Below are positions 15,633 to 23,377 of a stretch of DNA of 33,296 nucleotides, in pieces. The notes beneath the pieces are model-generated. The model was not told the DNA's origin, did no database searches, and saw nothing but the letters and a program-made list of their open reading frames with translations. The stretch covers positions 1-33,296 of the forward strand of contig JAGWAK010000005.1 in the NCBI GenBank assembly GCA_021296435.1. Reading direction: 5' to 3'. The position numbers and the translations under genes were made by a program. The stretch comes from Acidimicrobiia bacterium. Its GTDB lineage: Bacteria; Actinomycetota; Acidimicrobiia; Acidimicrobiales; CATQHL01. Within the stretch, counting starts at the first letter, position 1. The number at the start of each line of letters is the position of its first letter.

Positions 15633-16727
15633 TCAGGTGATGCGCAGTGGCATGAGGACGTACAGGAAGTTGTCCTCCTCGGGAGAGCGCAGCAGCGCCG
15701 GCTTCAACTTGTCGGCGGTGAGCAGGGCGATTTCCTCACAGTCGAGCGCTTCCACACCGTCGTGCAGGTACTGCGCGTTGAAGGCGATGACCAGATCCTC
15801 GCCCTCATAGGAGGCAGCTACCTCCTCCGTCGCCTCGCCCACGTCCTGAGCGCGCGCAGACAATGTCAACCCGCCGGCCTGCATGCTCACCCGCATCGGC
15901 ACCTGCGCCAGGGCCAGCAGGCGGACACGCCGGATGGCATCGAGCAGATTCTGCCGGTTCGTCAGCAACCGGTTGGGATGGTCGATCGGGATGAGACCCT
16001 CATAGCTCGGAAAGTCTCCGTTGATCAGACGCGCCGACAACCGCGTCTCCCCGACTTCGAACAGCACGGTGTTCTCATCGAGCTGGACGCCGACCCGCAC
16101 GTCACCGACAACGAGTCGACTTACCTCTTCGAGCGCCCGTGACGGCACCAGTACACCCTTGTCACCGACCTCCATCGACACGCTGATGAGATCCCGCTGC
16201 GCCAACCGGTACGAGTCGGTTGCCACCACCCGCAGGCCGCCACCGAATGCCGTCAGCAGCACTCCGGTCAGAACCGGGCGGGACTCATCGCGCCCAGCGG
16301 CCGACACCACCTGGCGGAGCCCACCCACCAACGCCTGACCGTCCACGGTGACTGTGGCCTCAGCGAGCAATGGGATACTGGGGAAATCCGACGCCGGCAT
16401 CGTCCGCAACGAGAACTCCGAGCGGCCGGCCCGCACGTTCAGCGCCTGATCCTCGAACTCCATCTCCACCGCACCCAGATCCAGCGACCGGACGATGTCG
16501 GTCAGCAGGCGGGCCTGGACCAGCGCGGAGCCGTTCTCGCTGCCACTGACGGTGATCCGGTCCGCGATCGTCAGGTCGACGTCGCTTCCTGTGACCGACA
16601 AGCTGTCACCGGACAACTCGAGCAGGACTCCCGAAAGACCCACGACAGGCCCGGCCTTGGTCGTCACGGCCCGACCGGCTCTGCTGAGGGCGCTGATGAG
16701 CGTGTCCCGTTCGCATTTGAACTTCAC
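15633..16727 (-). CDS. dnaN: DNA polymerase III beta sliding clamp
   Basis: The 364-aa product shows the three-domain clamp pattern, starting MKFKCERDTLISALSRAGRAV. It contains the conserved SDVDLTI, AGRDESRPVLTGVLL and ATDSYRLAQRD, and ends NFLYVLMPLRIT. The clamp encircles DNA and tethers the polymerase. GTG 16727 is the start, with AAGGACGG upstream. It lies first in the dnaN-recF-DUF721 run, and its upstream gap carries the putative origin. Confidence 0.98.
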   Translation of the reverse strand: MKFKCERDTLISALSRAGRAVTTKAGPVVGLSGVLLELSGDSLSVTGSDVDLTIADRITVSGSENGSALVQARLLTDIVRSLDLGAVEMEFEDQALNVRAGRSEFSLRTMPASDFPSIPLLAEATVTVDGQALVGGLRQVVSAAGRDESRPVLTGVLLTAFGGGLRVVATDSYRLAQRDLISVSMEVGDKGVLVPSRALEEVSRLVVGDVRVGVQLDENTVLFEVGETRLSARLINGDFPSYEGLIPIDHPNRLLTNRQNLLDAIRRVRLLALAQVPMRVSMQAGGLTLSARAQDVGEATEEVAASYEGEDLVIAFNAQYLHDGVEALDCEEIALLTADKLKPALLRSPEEDNFLYVLMPLRIT

Positions 16728-16749
16728 AGGTTCCGTCCTTCACTCAGGA

Positions 16750-16781
16750 TCTTGTTGTATATAAGTTTGTAGTGGTAGTAG
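16750..16781 (+). other. DnaA-trio-like TAG repeat beside AT-rich unwinding patch
   Basis: The AT-rich stretch at 16750-16769 contains TTGTTGTATATAAG. It is followed directly by TAG-TGG-TAG-TAG at 16770-16781, then a G-rich run and a weak DnaA-box-like TTGTGCATT at 16791-16799. The TAG strand is opposite to the dnaA-dnaN direction, the same polarity as the known DnaA-trio. Three of four triplets fit. Confidence 0.5.
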
Positions 16782-16927
16782 GGCTGGGGATTGTGCATTT
16801 CCGGCCTTCGATGCAGGTCAGCCCACCGGCTGTCTGTGGAGGCCATGGCCCGTTTTTCCCAGGGGCCGCCGGTGGGGGGACGGTCACCGGTGGGAGTGGT
16901 GGTGATCCGTACGATGTTGCCGGTCGG

Positions 16928-16936
16928 TTGTGCACA
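16928..16936 (+). promoter_or_regulatory. DnaA box TTGTGCACA
   Basis: TTGTGCACA differs by one base from the actinobacterial consensus TTGTCCACA and by one from TTATNCACA. It lies 23 bp from the dnaA stop inside the proposed origin. Confidence 0.55.
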
Positions 16937-16958
16937 GGATTCCCCAAAGCCGCCAGGG

Positions 16959-18383
16959 CTACGCGGCACTCCCCACGTTGCTGCGCAGCATACGAGCAAG
17001 GTGAGTGACTTGTTCGTATACCTGCTGCTTTTCTGACATCAGCTGTTTGATCTTGTTCACCGCGTGAATGACCGTCGTGTGGTCCCGGTCGCCAAATTCG
17101 GTGGCGATCGCCGGGAAGCTGAGGTCGGTGAGTTCCCGCATTACGTACATGGCGATGTGCCGCGCCGTGACCAGCTGGCGGCGCCGGCTCGTGCCGACGA
17201 TCTCCTCGACGGAGATGCCGAACATGTTCGAACACGCGTTCATAATGTGTGCGGGCATGACGACCTGCTGCTTCTGCGGCGTAAAGACATCGCGCAGCAG
17301 TTCCTGAGCAGTCGGAACCGAGATCTCCTGGCGGTTGAGCGTGGCGAACGCGCATACCCGGGTCAACGCTCCCTCGAGTTCGCGGATGTTGCTGGTTACC
17401 CGCTCGGCGATCAGTTCGAGCACCTTGTTGGACAGCAGGTGCCGGCATTCCTCGGGCACGCGGTGATCGAGGATGGCAAGGCGGGTCTCGATATTGGGTG
17501 GCTGGATGTCGGTGATGAGACCCATCTTGAAGCGGCTGCGCAGGCGGTCCTCGAGGGTGGGGATCGAGTCTGGCGGCCGGTCGCAGGTGATGACCAGCAG
17601 GCTGCTGGTCTCATACAGCGTGTTGAAGGTGTGGAAGAACTCCTCCTGGAGGCCTTCCTTGCCGGCGAAGAACTGGGCGTCGTCCACCAGCAGCACGTCG
17701 AGGCGCCGGTAGTAGTCCTTGAAGGCCGGAAGTTGGTTGGACCGGATGGCGTAGACGAAACGATTCAGGAAGGTCTCGGTGGACACCAGACGCACGAGTG
17801 ATGCGGGGTAATGCTCATTGACGTAGTGGGCGATCGCATGAAGAAGGTGTGTCTTACCCAGTCCGGCGCCGCCGTAGATGAACAGGGGGTTGTACACCTT
17901 GCCCGGCTGTTCGGCGACCTGGAGCGCGGCGGCTTGCGCGAAGGAGTTGGAGGGGCCACAGACGAAGTGTTCGAACTTGTAGCGCGGGTTGAGCGGCTCG
18001 TCGACGAAGAGTCCCTCAGCGCCGGCCGGAATCGTAATCTGGCGGGGCTCCTCGGTCCGGCGCGCGGCGGTCGTGTCCTCGGCGGCGGGCAGCAGCAACT
18101 CCTCGAGCGCCTGCGGATCGGCGGGTTCGAGCGAGATGGGTTCGATGTCGATGAGGAGCGTCAGTGGCTGGCCGGTGATCTCTGTGAGAACGTCCTCGAT
18201 GAGGTGCCGGTAGCGCCGCTCGATCTTGTCTCGGGCGATGCTGCTGGGGACATGGACGCGCAACCCGTCGCTCGTCAAATCGTACGGTCGGATATCCCGG
18301 AACGTCGAGTGCCAGACGGCATCGGAGACGTGGTTCTGAATCGTGGTCGCGCATGCGCTCCACAGATGCGCTGGGTCGTTCAC
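16959..18383 (-). CDS. dnaA: Chromosomal replication initiator DnaA
   Basis: The 474-aa product has an N-terminal domain I (LWSACATTIQNHVSDAVW), a short variable linker, an AAA+ domain with Walker A GGAGLGKT (171-178) and Walker B VLLVDDAQFF, and a C-terminal domain IV with the box-recognition signature GDRDHTTVIHAVNKI. DnaA binds oriC and melts it. The start is GTG 18383, where domain I begins; no clear Shine-Dalgarno sequence or TAnnnT element lies before it. The gene faces the origin, and the divergent rpmH is 446 bp away. Confidence 0.98.
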   Translation of the reverse strand: MNDPAHLWSACATTIQNHVSDAVWHSTFRDIRPYDLTSDGLRVHVPSSIARDKIERRYRHLIEDVLTEITGQPLTLLIDIEPISLEPADPQALEELLLPAAEDTTAARRTEEPRQITIPAGAEGLFVDEPLNPRYKFEHFVCGPSNSFAQAAALQVAEQPGKVYNPLFIYGGAGLGKTHLLHAIAHYVNEHYPASLVRLVSTETFLNRFVYAIRSNQLPAFKDYYRRLDVLLVDDAQFFAGKEGLQEEFFHTFNTLYETSSLLVITCDRPPDSIPTLEDRLRSRFKMGLITDIQPPNIETRLAILDHRVPEECRHLLSNKVLELIAERVTSNIRELEGALTRVCAFATLNRQEISVPTAQELLRDVFTPQKQQVVMPAHIMNACSNMFGISVEEIVGTSRRRQLVTARHIAMYVMRELTDLSFPAIATEFGDRDHTTVIHAVNKIKQLMSEKQQVYEQVTHLARMLRSNVGSAA

Positions 18384-18829
18384 GGTTGCGGCTCAGTTCT
18401 GATGGGGACCGCCTTGCCCGCTCCAACTGTCCGCGGATGGCGAGTGGTCACGCTGGTCGGCTGGTTGACGGACCTGCGGTGTTCGTCGTGGCGGGCAATC
18501 TAGCCGGACCGTTCGACGCGTGTTGGCGGCAGCAGTTGATTTATGTGACTATCTGAGCAGTTTCTTTGATTTTTTCGTGACGCGGACCGCGAGCGTGGAA
18601 GTCGGCGGATGAGTGCATCGCCGGCGCGTTCCGAACCGCCGTGACGGCTCGGTTGTGGCGGCCATCGTGTCCCCGTAGCGTGAGGCGGTCGAGTTGTGTC
18701 CGGTCGCCTGTCCGGACTACCGGTCTCGACGGTTCTCGCGGCACCCGGCCCGAGGATCCGGCGCGCGGGACCCACTCGTTGCGTGTGCATCGGCGGGAGT
18801 GGGTTGGCCCGGCGCAAGGAGGAACGGAA
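18384..18829. other. dnaA-rpmH divergent intergenic region
   Basis: This 446-bp stretch has no convincing gene. It should hold the promoters of dnaA (minus) and rpmH (plus). An AT-rich patch at about 18536-18582 (TTGATTTATGTGAC, then TTTGATTTTTTCG) stands out in the GC-rich background. I find no DnaA box close to consensus here, so I favour a promoter role over a second origin element. Confidence 0.5.
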
Positions 18830-18964
18830 GTGAAGCGGACGTACCAACCGAATGTACGCCGCCGGTCTCGGCGGCACGGGTTCCGGAAGCGGATGAGCAG
18901 TCGGGGTGGCCGAGCTGTTCTGAGGGCCAGGCGGCGCCGCGGTCGCCAGAGGTTGTCAGCCTGA
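18830..18964 (+). CDS. rpmH: 50S ribosomal protein L34
   Basis: The 44-aa product reads MKRTYQPNVRRRSRRHGFRK and continues with RMSSRGGRAVL and a basic tail, the full length for L34. GTG 18830 has a strong AAGGAGGAA ribosome site. The next gene, rnpA, overlaps its stop. Confidence 0.97.
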   Translation: MKRTYQPNVRRRSRRHGFRKRMSSRGGRAVLRARRRRGRQRLSA

Positions 18965-19314
18965 TCGGGCGAATCCGGTCCGGGACGACTTTCGAGCGGC
19001 TCCGCCGGGATGGTCGAGTCGTCCGTCATGGACTACTCGAAGTCCGCTATCTCCTCGACGGCGGCGGCGGCCCACCGCGGGTTGCTTTCGCCGTGTCCCG
19101 CGGCACCGGCTCGGCGGTGGTACGGAACCGCCTGCGGCGACGGTTGCGCGCTGTGATGCGTGAGTTGAGCGATCCCGCCCGCCGGCCAACCTTTCCGAGC
19201 GGCGACTATCTGATCCGTGCGCGCCGCAACGCCGGCGCTGCCGAGTTTGCCCGGCTCCACCAGGACGCCGCGCGCCTGCTGGCGCGCATCGTCGAGAGGG
19301 TTGAGCGGTCGTGA
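18961..19314 (+). CDS. rnpA: Ribonuclease P protein component, apparent CTG start
   Basis: The frame contains IGRIRSGTTFERLRRDGRVVRHG near its start and the RNase P signature AVVRNRLRRRLRAVMRE, ending with a basic tail; it is 117 aa from CTG 18961. The protein assists RNase P RNA in 5' maturation of tRNAs. The family usually starts with Met directly before IGRIR. Here that codon is CTG, overlapping the rpmH stop as CTGA, with AGAGG 8 nt upstream. No ATG, GTG or TTG occurs in frame until deep inside the rpmH leader, so either CTG is used or the protein has a long extension overlapping rpmH as described in Thermus. Confidence 0.9.
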   Translation: MIGRIRSGTTFERLRRDGRVVRHGLLEVRYLLDGGGGPPRVAFAVSRGTGSAVVRNRLRRRLRAVMRELSDPARRPTFPSGDYLIRARRNAGAAEFARLHQDAARLLARIVERVERS

Positions 19315-19565
19315 GCCTCCCGAGGCGTTCACTCGTCGGGGCGATCCGCCTCTACCAGGCGTTCAGCGCGGTGCGCCCACCCCGCTGTCGTTTCCTGCCG
19401 ACCTGCTCGGCGTACGCCCTGGAAGCGATCCAGACCCACGGTGCCTGGCGCGGCTGCTGGTACGCCGCCCGAAGGCTAGTGAAGTGTCATCCGCTCGGGC
19501 CGTACGGGGCTGATCCGGTGCCGCCGCGGCGCGGCGAGCCGATCACATGTGAGGGCGCTGCCTGA
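19311..19565 (+). CDS. yidD: Membrane protein insertion efficiency factor YidD
   Basis: The 84-aa product contains LYQAFSAVRPPRCRFLPTCSAYA, AIQTHGAWRGCW and the CHPLGPYGADPVP end, which define the YidD family. It sits between rnpA and yidC as in most bacteria. GTG 19311 overlaps the rnpA stop (GTGA), and its own stop overlaps the yidC ATG (TGATG), so translation is probably coupled along this run. Confidence 0.95.
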   Translation: MSLPRRSLVGAIRLYQAFSAVRPPRCRFLPTCSAYALEAIQTHGAWRGCWYAARRLVKCHPLGPYGADPVPPRRGEPITCEGAA

Positions 19566-20839
19566 TGTTCGACGCGATCGGTCGGCTGTTCAATCCACTG
19601 ATGACGCTGGTGGCGCGCGTGCTCTCGTTCTTCTACGACGTGTGGCCGAGCTACTCGGGGGCAATCGTCCTGCTGACGGTGTGCGTGATGACAATCCTCA
19701 CGCCGGTCACGATCCGCAGCACCAAGTCGATGCTGGCCATGCGGCGTCTGGCGCCGGAGGTCAAGCGGCTGCAAGCGGAGTATCGCCACGACCGCCAGAA
19801 GATGAACGAGGAGGTCATGGCGCTGTACCGGTCCAACAGCGTCAATCCGTTGGGCGGATGCCTCCCGCTGTTGATGCAGTCGCCGATCTTCATCTCGCTC
19901 TTCTACGTGCTGCGCGGCTTGACGCGGCGGACGTCGGTGCTGGGCTGGTCATCCGGGCAGGCGGCCGCCACCTGCGCGACGTCTCCCGGCACCGACTGCG
20001 CGCCGCAGCTGACCAGCGCACCCAAACAGACGTTCAATCCAGACTACCTGAATCCCGCCAGCCGGCTCTACCAGGATCTTGTGGTCAGCACCGAGATGCG
20101 GGGATGGGGCTTGGACCTGGCGGAGACCGCCAGTTCCGCACTGGGGAACTCGTTTGTATCGGGGCTGCCGTACCTCGGGATGATCGTCCTGGTGGCGGGG
20201 CTGGGCTACTACCAGCAGCGCCAGATCAGTGGCCGGATGTCCTCCGAGGAGCAGACGCCGCAGGCGCGCATGATGATGCGAGTCATTCCGATCATGCTGC
20301 CGATCATCTCGTTCAGCCTGTCGGCAGGGCTGGTGCTGTACTACAACGCGCAGAGCCTCATCCGCATCGGTCAGCAGGCAATGATCACGCGGAGGCTGTA
20401 CCGACCGTTTGCCGAAGAGGAGGCTGCCCGCAAGGCGGCGGAAGAGGCGGTTGAGCGTGGCGAGGAACCGGCACCGGAAGCGGAACCGGCCCGACCGCCT
20501 GCGCCACCACGCGGGTTGGCGGAGCGACTGGGGCTTGCCAGCGCTCCCGATCCGCTACGACACGGCCGGCAGCGCCCGGTGAGCGGGGCTGCGCCCAAGT
20601 CGAAGGCCGTACCACCGACCGCCAAGGCAGCGCCGCCGCGGCCGGCGCGTGAGCCGTCGTCGCGGCCGGCGGCCAAGGCCGGTGCCGCGCGCGCACAGGC
20701 CACACCGCGGGACCGCCGCAAGAGCGACGAACCGAACAGGCGTTCGAAAAAGAAGGACACACCTCCGCCGAAGCCAGTGCCGAGTCGCGTCACACCGAAA
20801 GGCGCGAAGCAGCAGCGGAGCAAGCGCTACAAGAAGTGA
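19565..20839 (+). CDS. yidC: Membrane protein insertase YidC/Oxa1
   Basis: The 424-aa product has membrane helices beginning WPSYSGAIVLLTVCVMTIL, the conserved TPVTIRSTKSM with the groove arginine, the coiled APEVKRLQAEYRHDR loop, NPLGGCLPLLMQSPIFISLFYVL, and two later helices (IVLVAGLGYY, LPIISFSLSAGLVLYY). It inserts proteins into the cytoplasmic membrane with or without SecYEG. The last ~130 residues are an unusually long cytoplasmic tail rich in Pro, Ala, Arg and Lys, possibly for ribosome contact. It has the short N-terminus typical of Gram-positive types and no lipoprotein signal. Confidence 0.96.
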   Translation: MFDAIGRLFNPLMTLVARVLSFFYDVWPSYSGAIVLLTVCVMTILTPVTIRSTKSMLAMRRLAPEVKRLQAEYRHDRQKMNEEVMALYRSNSVNPLGGCLPLLMQSPIFISLFYVLRGLTRRTSVLGWSSGQAAATCATSPGTDCAPQLTSAPKQTFNPDYLNPASRLYQDLVVSTEMRGWGLDLAETASSALGNSFVSGLPYLGMIVLVAGLGYYQQRQISGRMSSEEQTPQARMMMRVIPIMLPIISFSLSAGLVLYYNAQSLIRIGQQAMITRRLYRPFAEEEAARKAAEEAVERGEEPAPEAEPARPPAPPRGLAERLGLASAPDPLRHGRQRPVSGAAPKSKAVPPTAKAAPPRPAREPSSRPAAKAGAARAQATPRDRRKSDEPNRRSKKKDTPPPKPVPSRVTPKGAKQQRSKRYKK

Positions 20840-20846
20840 GAGGCCT

Positions 20847-21758
20847 ATGGAGTGGATAGTGACGGAGGCGCGCACGGTCGCGGATGCCAAGGAGGCGGCC
20901 CTCGATCAGCTCGGCGTCGACGAGCGGGAGGCCGAGTTCGAGGTACTCGTGGAGCCGCAGCGCGGCGTGCTGGGACTCCGCCGGGCCAACGCGCAGGTAC
21001 GAGCCCGCGTCATGCCTCGTGTGGAGACCCCGCCGGACCGGCGTGGCCGCCAGCGGCGTGGCCGCGGCGGTGAGCGGAAGCAGAAGTCCGGTGGGGAGAA
21101 GAGACCATCGTCCAACGACGCACCCAGCGGTGTCGAGCGGAACGCGCCGGATAAGAAGAACAAGCGGCCCGAGCGCAGGGCGCCGGCAAATTCGCCCAAG
21201 GGCCGCACACAGAAACCAACGGCAGCGTCTAGATCGAAGGGCAGAGGAGAGAAGATGAACATGGTTGACGCCAATGGCGGAGAGGACAGAATGGACCTGG
21301 CGAACGAGGAAGAACTGCTTCGCTCGTTCGCGGCAGGCCTTGTCGAGGCGTTCGGCTTGGACGCTTCGGTGACGACGACGCGCACCGACGACGGCGCCCT
21401 TGAGGTGACCGTTGACGGCGACGAGGTGGGATTGCTGATCGGCCGGCGCGGCACGACGCTGGCCGCCATCGAGGAGCTGCTGCGGGTTGTGGCCCAGCGC
21501 AGGGCGCAGGGTCGCCGTTCCAGCAAGGTGCGCCTGGAGGTCGGCGGCTACAAGCGGCGCCGGAAGGAGGCGCTCGAGTCCTTCGCACAGCGCATCGCCG
21601 CCGAGGTCGTCGAGACCGGTCAGCCAAAGATCCTGGAGCCGATGAACGCGGCGGACCGCAAAATCGTGCATGACGCCATCGTGGAATTGACCGGTGTGGA
21701 GACCGCATCGGAAGGGGAGGAGCCCCGTCGGCGCGTCGTGGTGCGCCCGGGGAGCTGA
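20847..21758 (+). CDS. jag: Jag/KhpB-like RNA-binding protein
   Basis: The 303-aa product from ATG 20847 has a Jag-N domain (MEWIVTEARTVADAKEAALDQLG, ending GVLGLRRANAQVRAR), a ~100-residue basic disordered linker (RRGRGGERKQKSGGEKRPS), then a KH domain with GLLIGRRGTTL and an R3H domain with YKRRRKEALESFA and MNAADRKIVHDAI. Jag/KhpB proteins bind RNA and affect cell elongation and division. The ATG is 7 nt after the yidC stop, with GTGAGAGG upstream. The usual yidC-jag-rsmG order is kept. Confidence 0.95.
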   Translation: MEWIVTEARTVADAKEAALDQLGVDEREAEFEVLVEPQRGVLGLRRANAQVRARVMPRVETPPDRRGRQRRGRGGERKQKSGGEKRPSSNDAPSGVERNAPDKKNKRPERRAPANSPKGRTQKPTAASRSKGRGEKMNMVDANGGEDRMDLANEEELLRSFAAGLVEAFGLDASVTTTRTDDGALEVTVDGDEVGLLIGRRGTTLAAIEELLRVVAQRRAQGRRSSKVRLEVGGYKRRRKEALESFAQRIAAEVVETGQPKILEPMNAADRKIVHDAIVELTGVETASEGEEPRRRVVVRPGS

Positions 21759-21759
21759 C

Positions 21760-22401
21760 CTGGGAACCGACGCAGCCGCACTCTCGCCTGCGGCGGGTCG
21801 CCTCGACGAGGTATTCGAGCGCGCGCAGGAGCAGGGCCTGCTCGGTCGTGCCGCCGCGCCCCGGCAGGAGTGGATGCACGCGTCGGCGATCACACGGCAA
21901 CTCGACGAGCCGGGCGAGAGTCGCTGCTTGGACCTGGGAACCGGCTCGGGGCTGCCCGGGCTCGTCATGGCAACGTGCTGGCCGGCCACACGGTGGCTGC
22001 TGATCGATCGGCGGCTGCGCAGCGAGAGCTTCGCCCGGTGGGCGATCGGCCTGCTGGACTTAAGCGAGCGGGTGTCCTTCCGGCGGGGGGAGGCGGCCGA
22101 ACTGGCGCGTGAGGTGGCACTGGCGGGAGCCTTTGCACTGGTGGTCGCCAGGGCATTTGGGCCGCCGCCGCTCACTGCGGAGTGCGCGACGGGCTTCCTG
22201 GGGCTCAGGGGCCGCCTCGTCGTGAGCGAACCGGAGTCCGGGTCGGAGGCGCGCTGGCCTTCTGAGCCTCTGAGGAGGTTGGGTCTGGAGTTGCACACGA
22301 CCGGCACCGAACCGTGTTTTGTCGAACTCCGGAAGGTGACGCCGCACGAGGATCGCTTCCCGCGGCGACCCGCGGCCATGCAGCGCAATCCTCTCTACTA
22401 G
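21760..22401 (+). CDS. rsmG: 16S rRNA m7G527 methyltransferase RsmG, probable CTG start
   Basis: The product is about 213 aa from CTG 21760. It contains the SAM-binding motif CLDLGTGSGLPGLVMA, WLLIDRRLRSESF, a GAFALVVARAFGP segment and a C-terminal FVELRKVTP. RsmG methylates G527 of 16S rRNA. The only canonical start upstream is a GTG at 21694, which lies 65 nt inside jag and has no ribosome site. The CTG has GGGGAG five bases upstream and begins one base after the jag stop. The next in-frame ATG (21872) lies about 37 codons further in and would trim the N-terminus. Confidence 0.9.
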   Translation: MGTDAAALSPAAGRLDEVFERAQEQGLLGRAAAPRQEWMHASAITRQLDEPGESRCLDLGTGSGLPGLVMATCWPATRWLLIDRRLRSESFARWAIGLLDLSERVSFRRGEAAELAREVALAGAFALVVARAFGPPPLTAECATGFLGLRGRLVVSEPESGSEARWPSEPLRRLGLELHTTGTEPCFVELRKVTPHEDRFPRRPAAMQRNPLY

Positions 22402-22416
22402 ATCACGTTCCGGATA

Positions 22417-22432
22417 CCGGGTCGCTGCCCGG
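22417..22432 (+). terminator. Weak hairpin after rsmG
   Basis: CCGGG-TCGCTG-CCCGG forms a 5-bp GC stem 15 bp after the rsmG stop. There is no T tract, so it is at best a weak or Rho-assisted end, and possibly chance. Confidence 0.2.
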
Positions 22433-22517
22433 CGGCGGAGGCGCGGCTGAGGTCTAGCGCGTGAGTTGGCCGGAAGCAGCTGGCAGCGCTGCTGACGCCG
22501 GTGTGCTCCGAACTCTA

Positions 22518-22533
22518 TGTTTCACGTGAAACA
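22518..22533. promoter_or_regulatory. parS centromere site
   Basis: TGTTTCACGTGAAACA is a perfect 16-bp palindrome identical to the conserved bacterial parS. ParB loads here and spreads to form the partition complex. It is 68 bp upstream of parA and about 5.6 kb from the proposed origin. It is the only perfect copy I can find in the window. Confidence 0.95.
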
Positions 22534-22600
22534 TCACCCTCCGGTGAAGGCCCGGCGGTTACACTCCTGAGTAGTTGGCCCTGTTGGAGGTGTTGCTCCT

Positions 22601-23377
22601 GTGACGTCTGAATGCCGCACAATCGCCGTCGCCAACCAGAAGGGCGGCGTCGGCAAGACCACGACGGCGATCAATCTCGCTGCTGCTCTGGCCGAGCTGG
22701 GACGTCGGGTGCTGGTGGTGGACATGGATCCTCAGGCGAACGCCACCACAGGCATCGGCCTGGATCCCCGGGACCTCACGGTCTCGGTCTATGACGTCCT
22801 GCTGGACGGCAAGTCGATGGCGGATTGCATCGTGCCGACACCGGTCGAAGGATTGATGGCTGTCCCGTCGCACCTGGATCTGGCGGGCGCAGAAATCGAA
22901 TTGCAGTCGGCTTTCAACCGTGAGCGCCGCCTGGCCGCGTCGCTTGGGCCCGTGATCGGGCAGTTCGACTACCTCTTCGTGGACTGCCCGCCGGCTCTCG
23001 GGCTGCTGGCGGTGAATGCGCTGACGGCGGTGCGTGAGGTGCTCGTTCCGATCCAGTGCGAGTACTTCGCTCTGGAGGGGCTCGCCCAACTGACGATGCA
23101 CGTGGACCAGATTCGACGACACCTGAATCCAGACCTGCGGGTGTCCAGGTTGTTGCTCGTGATGTATGACGGCAGGACGAACCTGTCCCGGCAGGTGTCC
23201 CAGGAGGTCCGCGGTCTGTACGAGGAACGCGTCTGCCACACCGTGATCCCGCGGTCGGTGCGCCTTGCGGAGGCGCCGGCGCAGGGTCTGCCGATCACGG
23301 CGTACTCGCCGCGCTCACGGGCCGCCCTGACTTATCGCATTCTCGCCAAGGAGTTCGAGGCCAATGGCGCACGGTGA
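22601..23377 (+). CDS. parA: Chromosome partitioning ATPase ParA
   Basis: The 258-aa product has the deviant Walker A QKGGVGKTT (13-21), then VLVVDMDPQANAT, and FVDCPPALGLLAVNAL with AEAPAQGLPI near the end, typical of chromosomal ParA/Soj. It binds DNA nonspecifically in its ATP form and pulls ParB-parS complexes apart. The start is GTG 22601, with GGAGG about 10 nt upstream. parS sits in its leader region, so ParB could feed back on its expression. Confidence 0.96.
   Translation: MTSECRTIAVANQKGGVGKTTTAINLAAALAELGRRVLVVDMDPQANATTGIGLDPRDLTVSVYDVLLDGKSMADCIVPTPVEGLMAVPSHLDLAGAEIELQSAFNRERRLAASLGPVIGQFDYLFVDCPPALGLLAVNALTAVREVLVPIQCEYFALEGLAQLTMHVDQIRRHLNPDLRVSRLLLVMYDGRTNLSRQVSQEVRGLYEERVCHTVIPRSVRLAEAPAQGLPITAYSPRSRAALTYRILAKEFEANGAR

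Larger units (their letters stand above)
16728..16958. other. Candidate oriC between dnaA and dnaN
   Basis: This 231-bp noncoding gap separates dnaA and dnaN, the usual origin position in actinobacteria. Reading in the direction dnaA to dnaN (minus strand) it shows a DnaA-box-like site, a G/C-rich middle, a CTA-rich tract (TAG repeats on the plus strand), then an AT-rich patch just before dnaN. This order matches the box, GC spacer, DnaA-trio, unwinding element layout described for Bacillus subtilis. Genes diverge outward from here on both sides. Only one good DnaA box is visible, fewer than usual for high-GC actinobacteria. Confidence 0.65.

Noticed and set aside
17005..17027. 15-base match between the end of dnaA and the region after parB (GCAGGTATACGAACA)
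   Set aside because: A match of this length is expected about once by chance in a window of this size, and in dnaA it is ordinary coding sequence.
16724..17448. Minus-strand frames spanning the dnaN-dnaA gap
   Set aside because: They are out-of-frame readings of the dnaA 3' end running into the proposed origin and show no family features.
18536..18582. AT-rich patch upstream of dnaA as origin unwinding element
   Set aside because: No DnaA-box near consensus is found around it; the dnaA-dnaN gap has the better ordered set of origin signals. A promoter role is simpler.
20790..22388. Long minus-strand open frame across jag and rsmG
   Set aside because: Antisense shadow of two conserved genes; Ser/Arg-rich with no motif.
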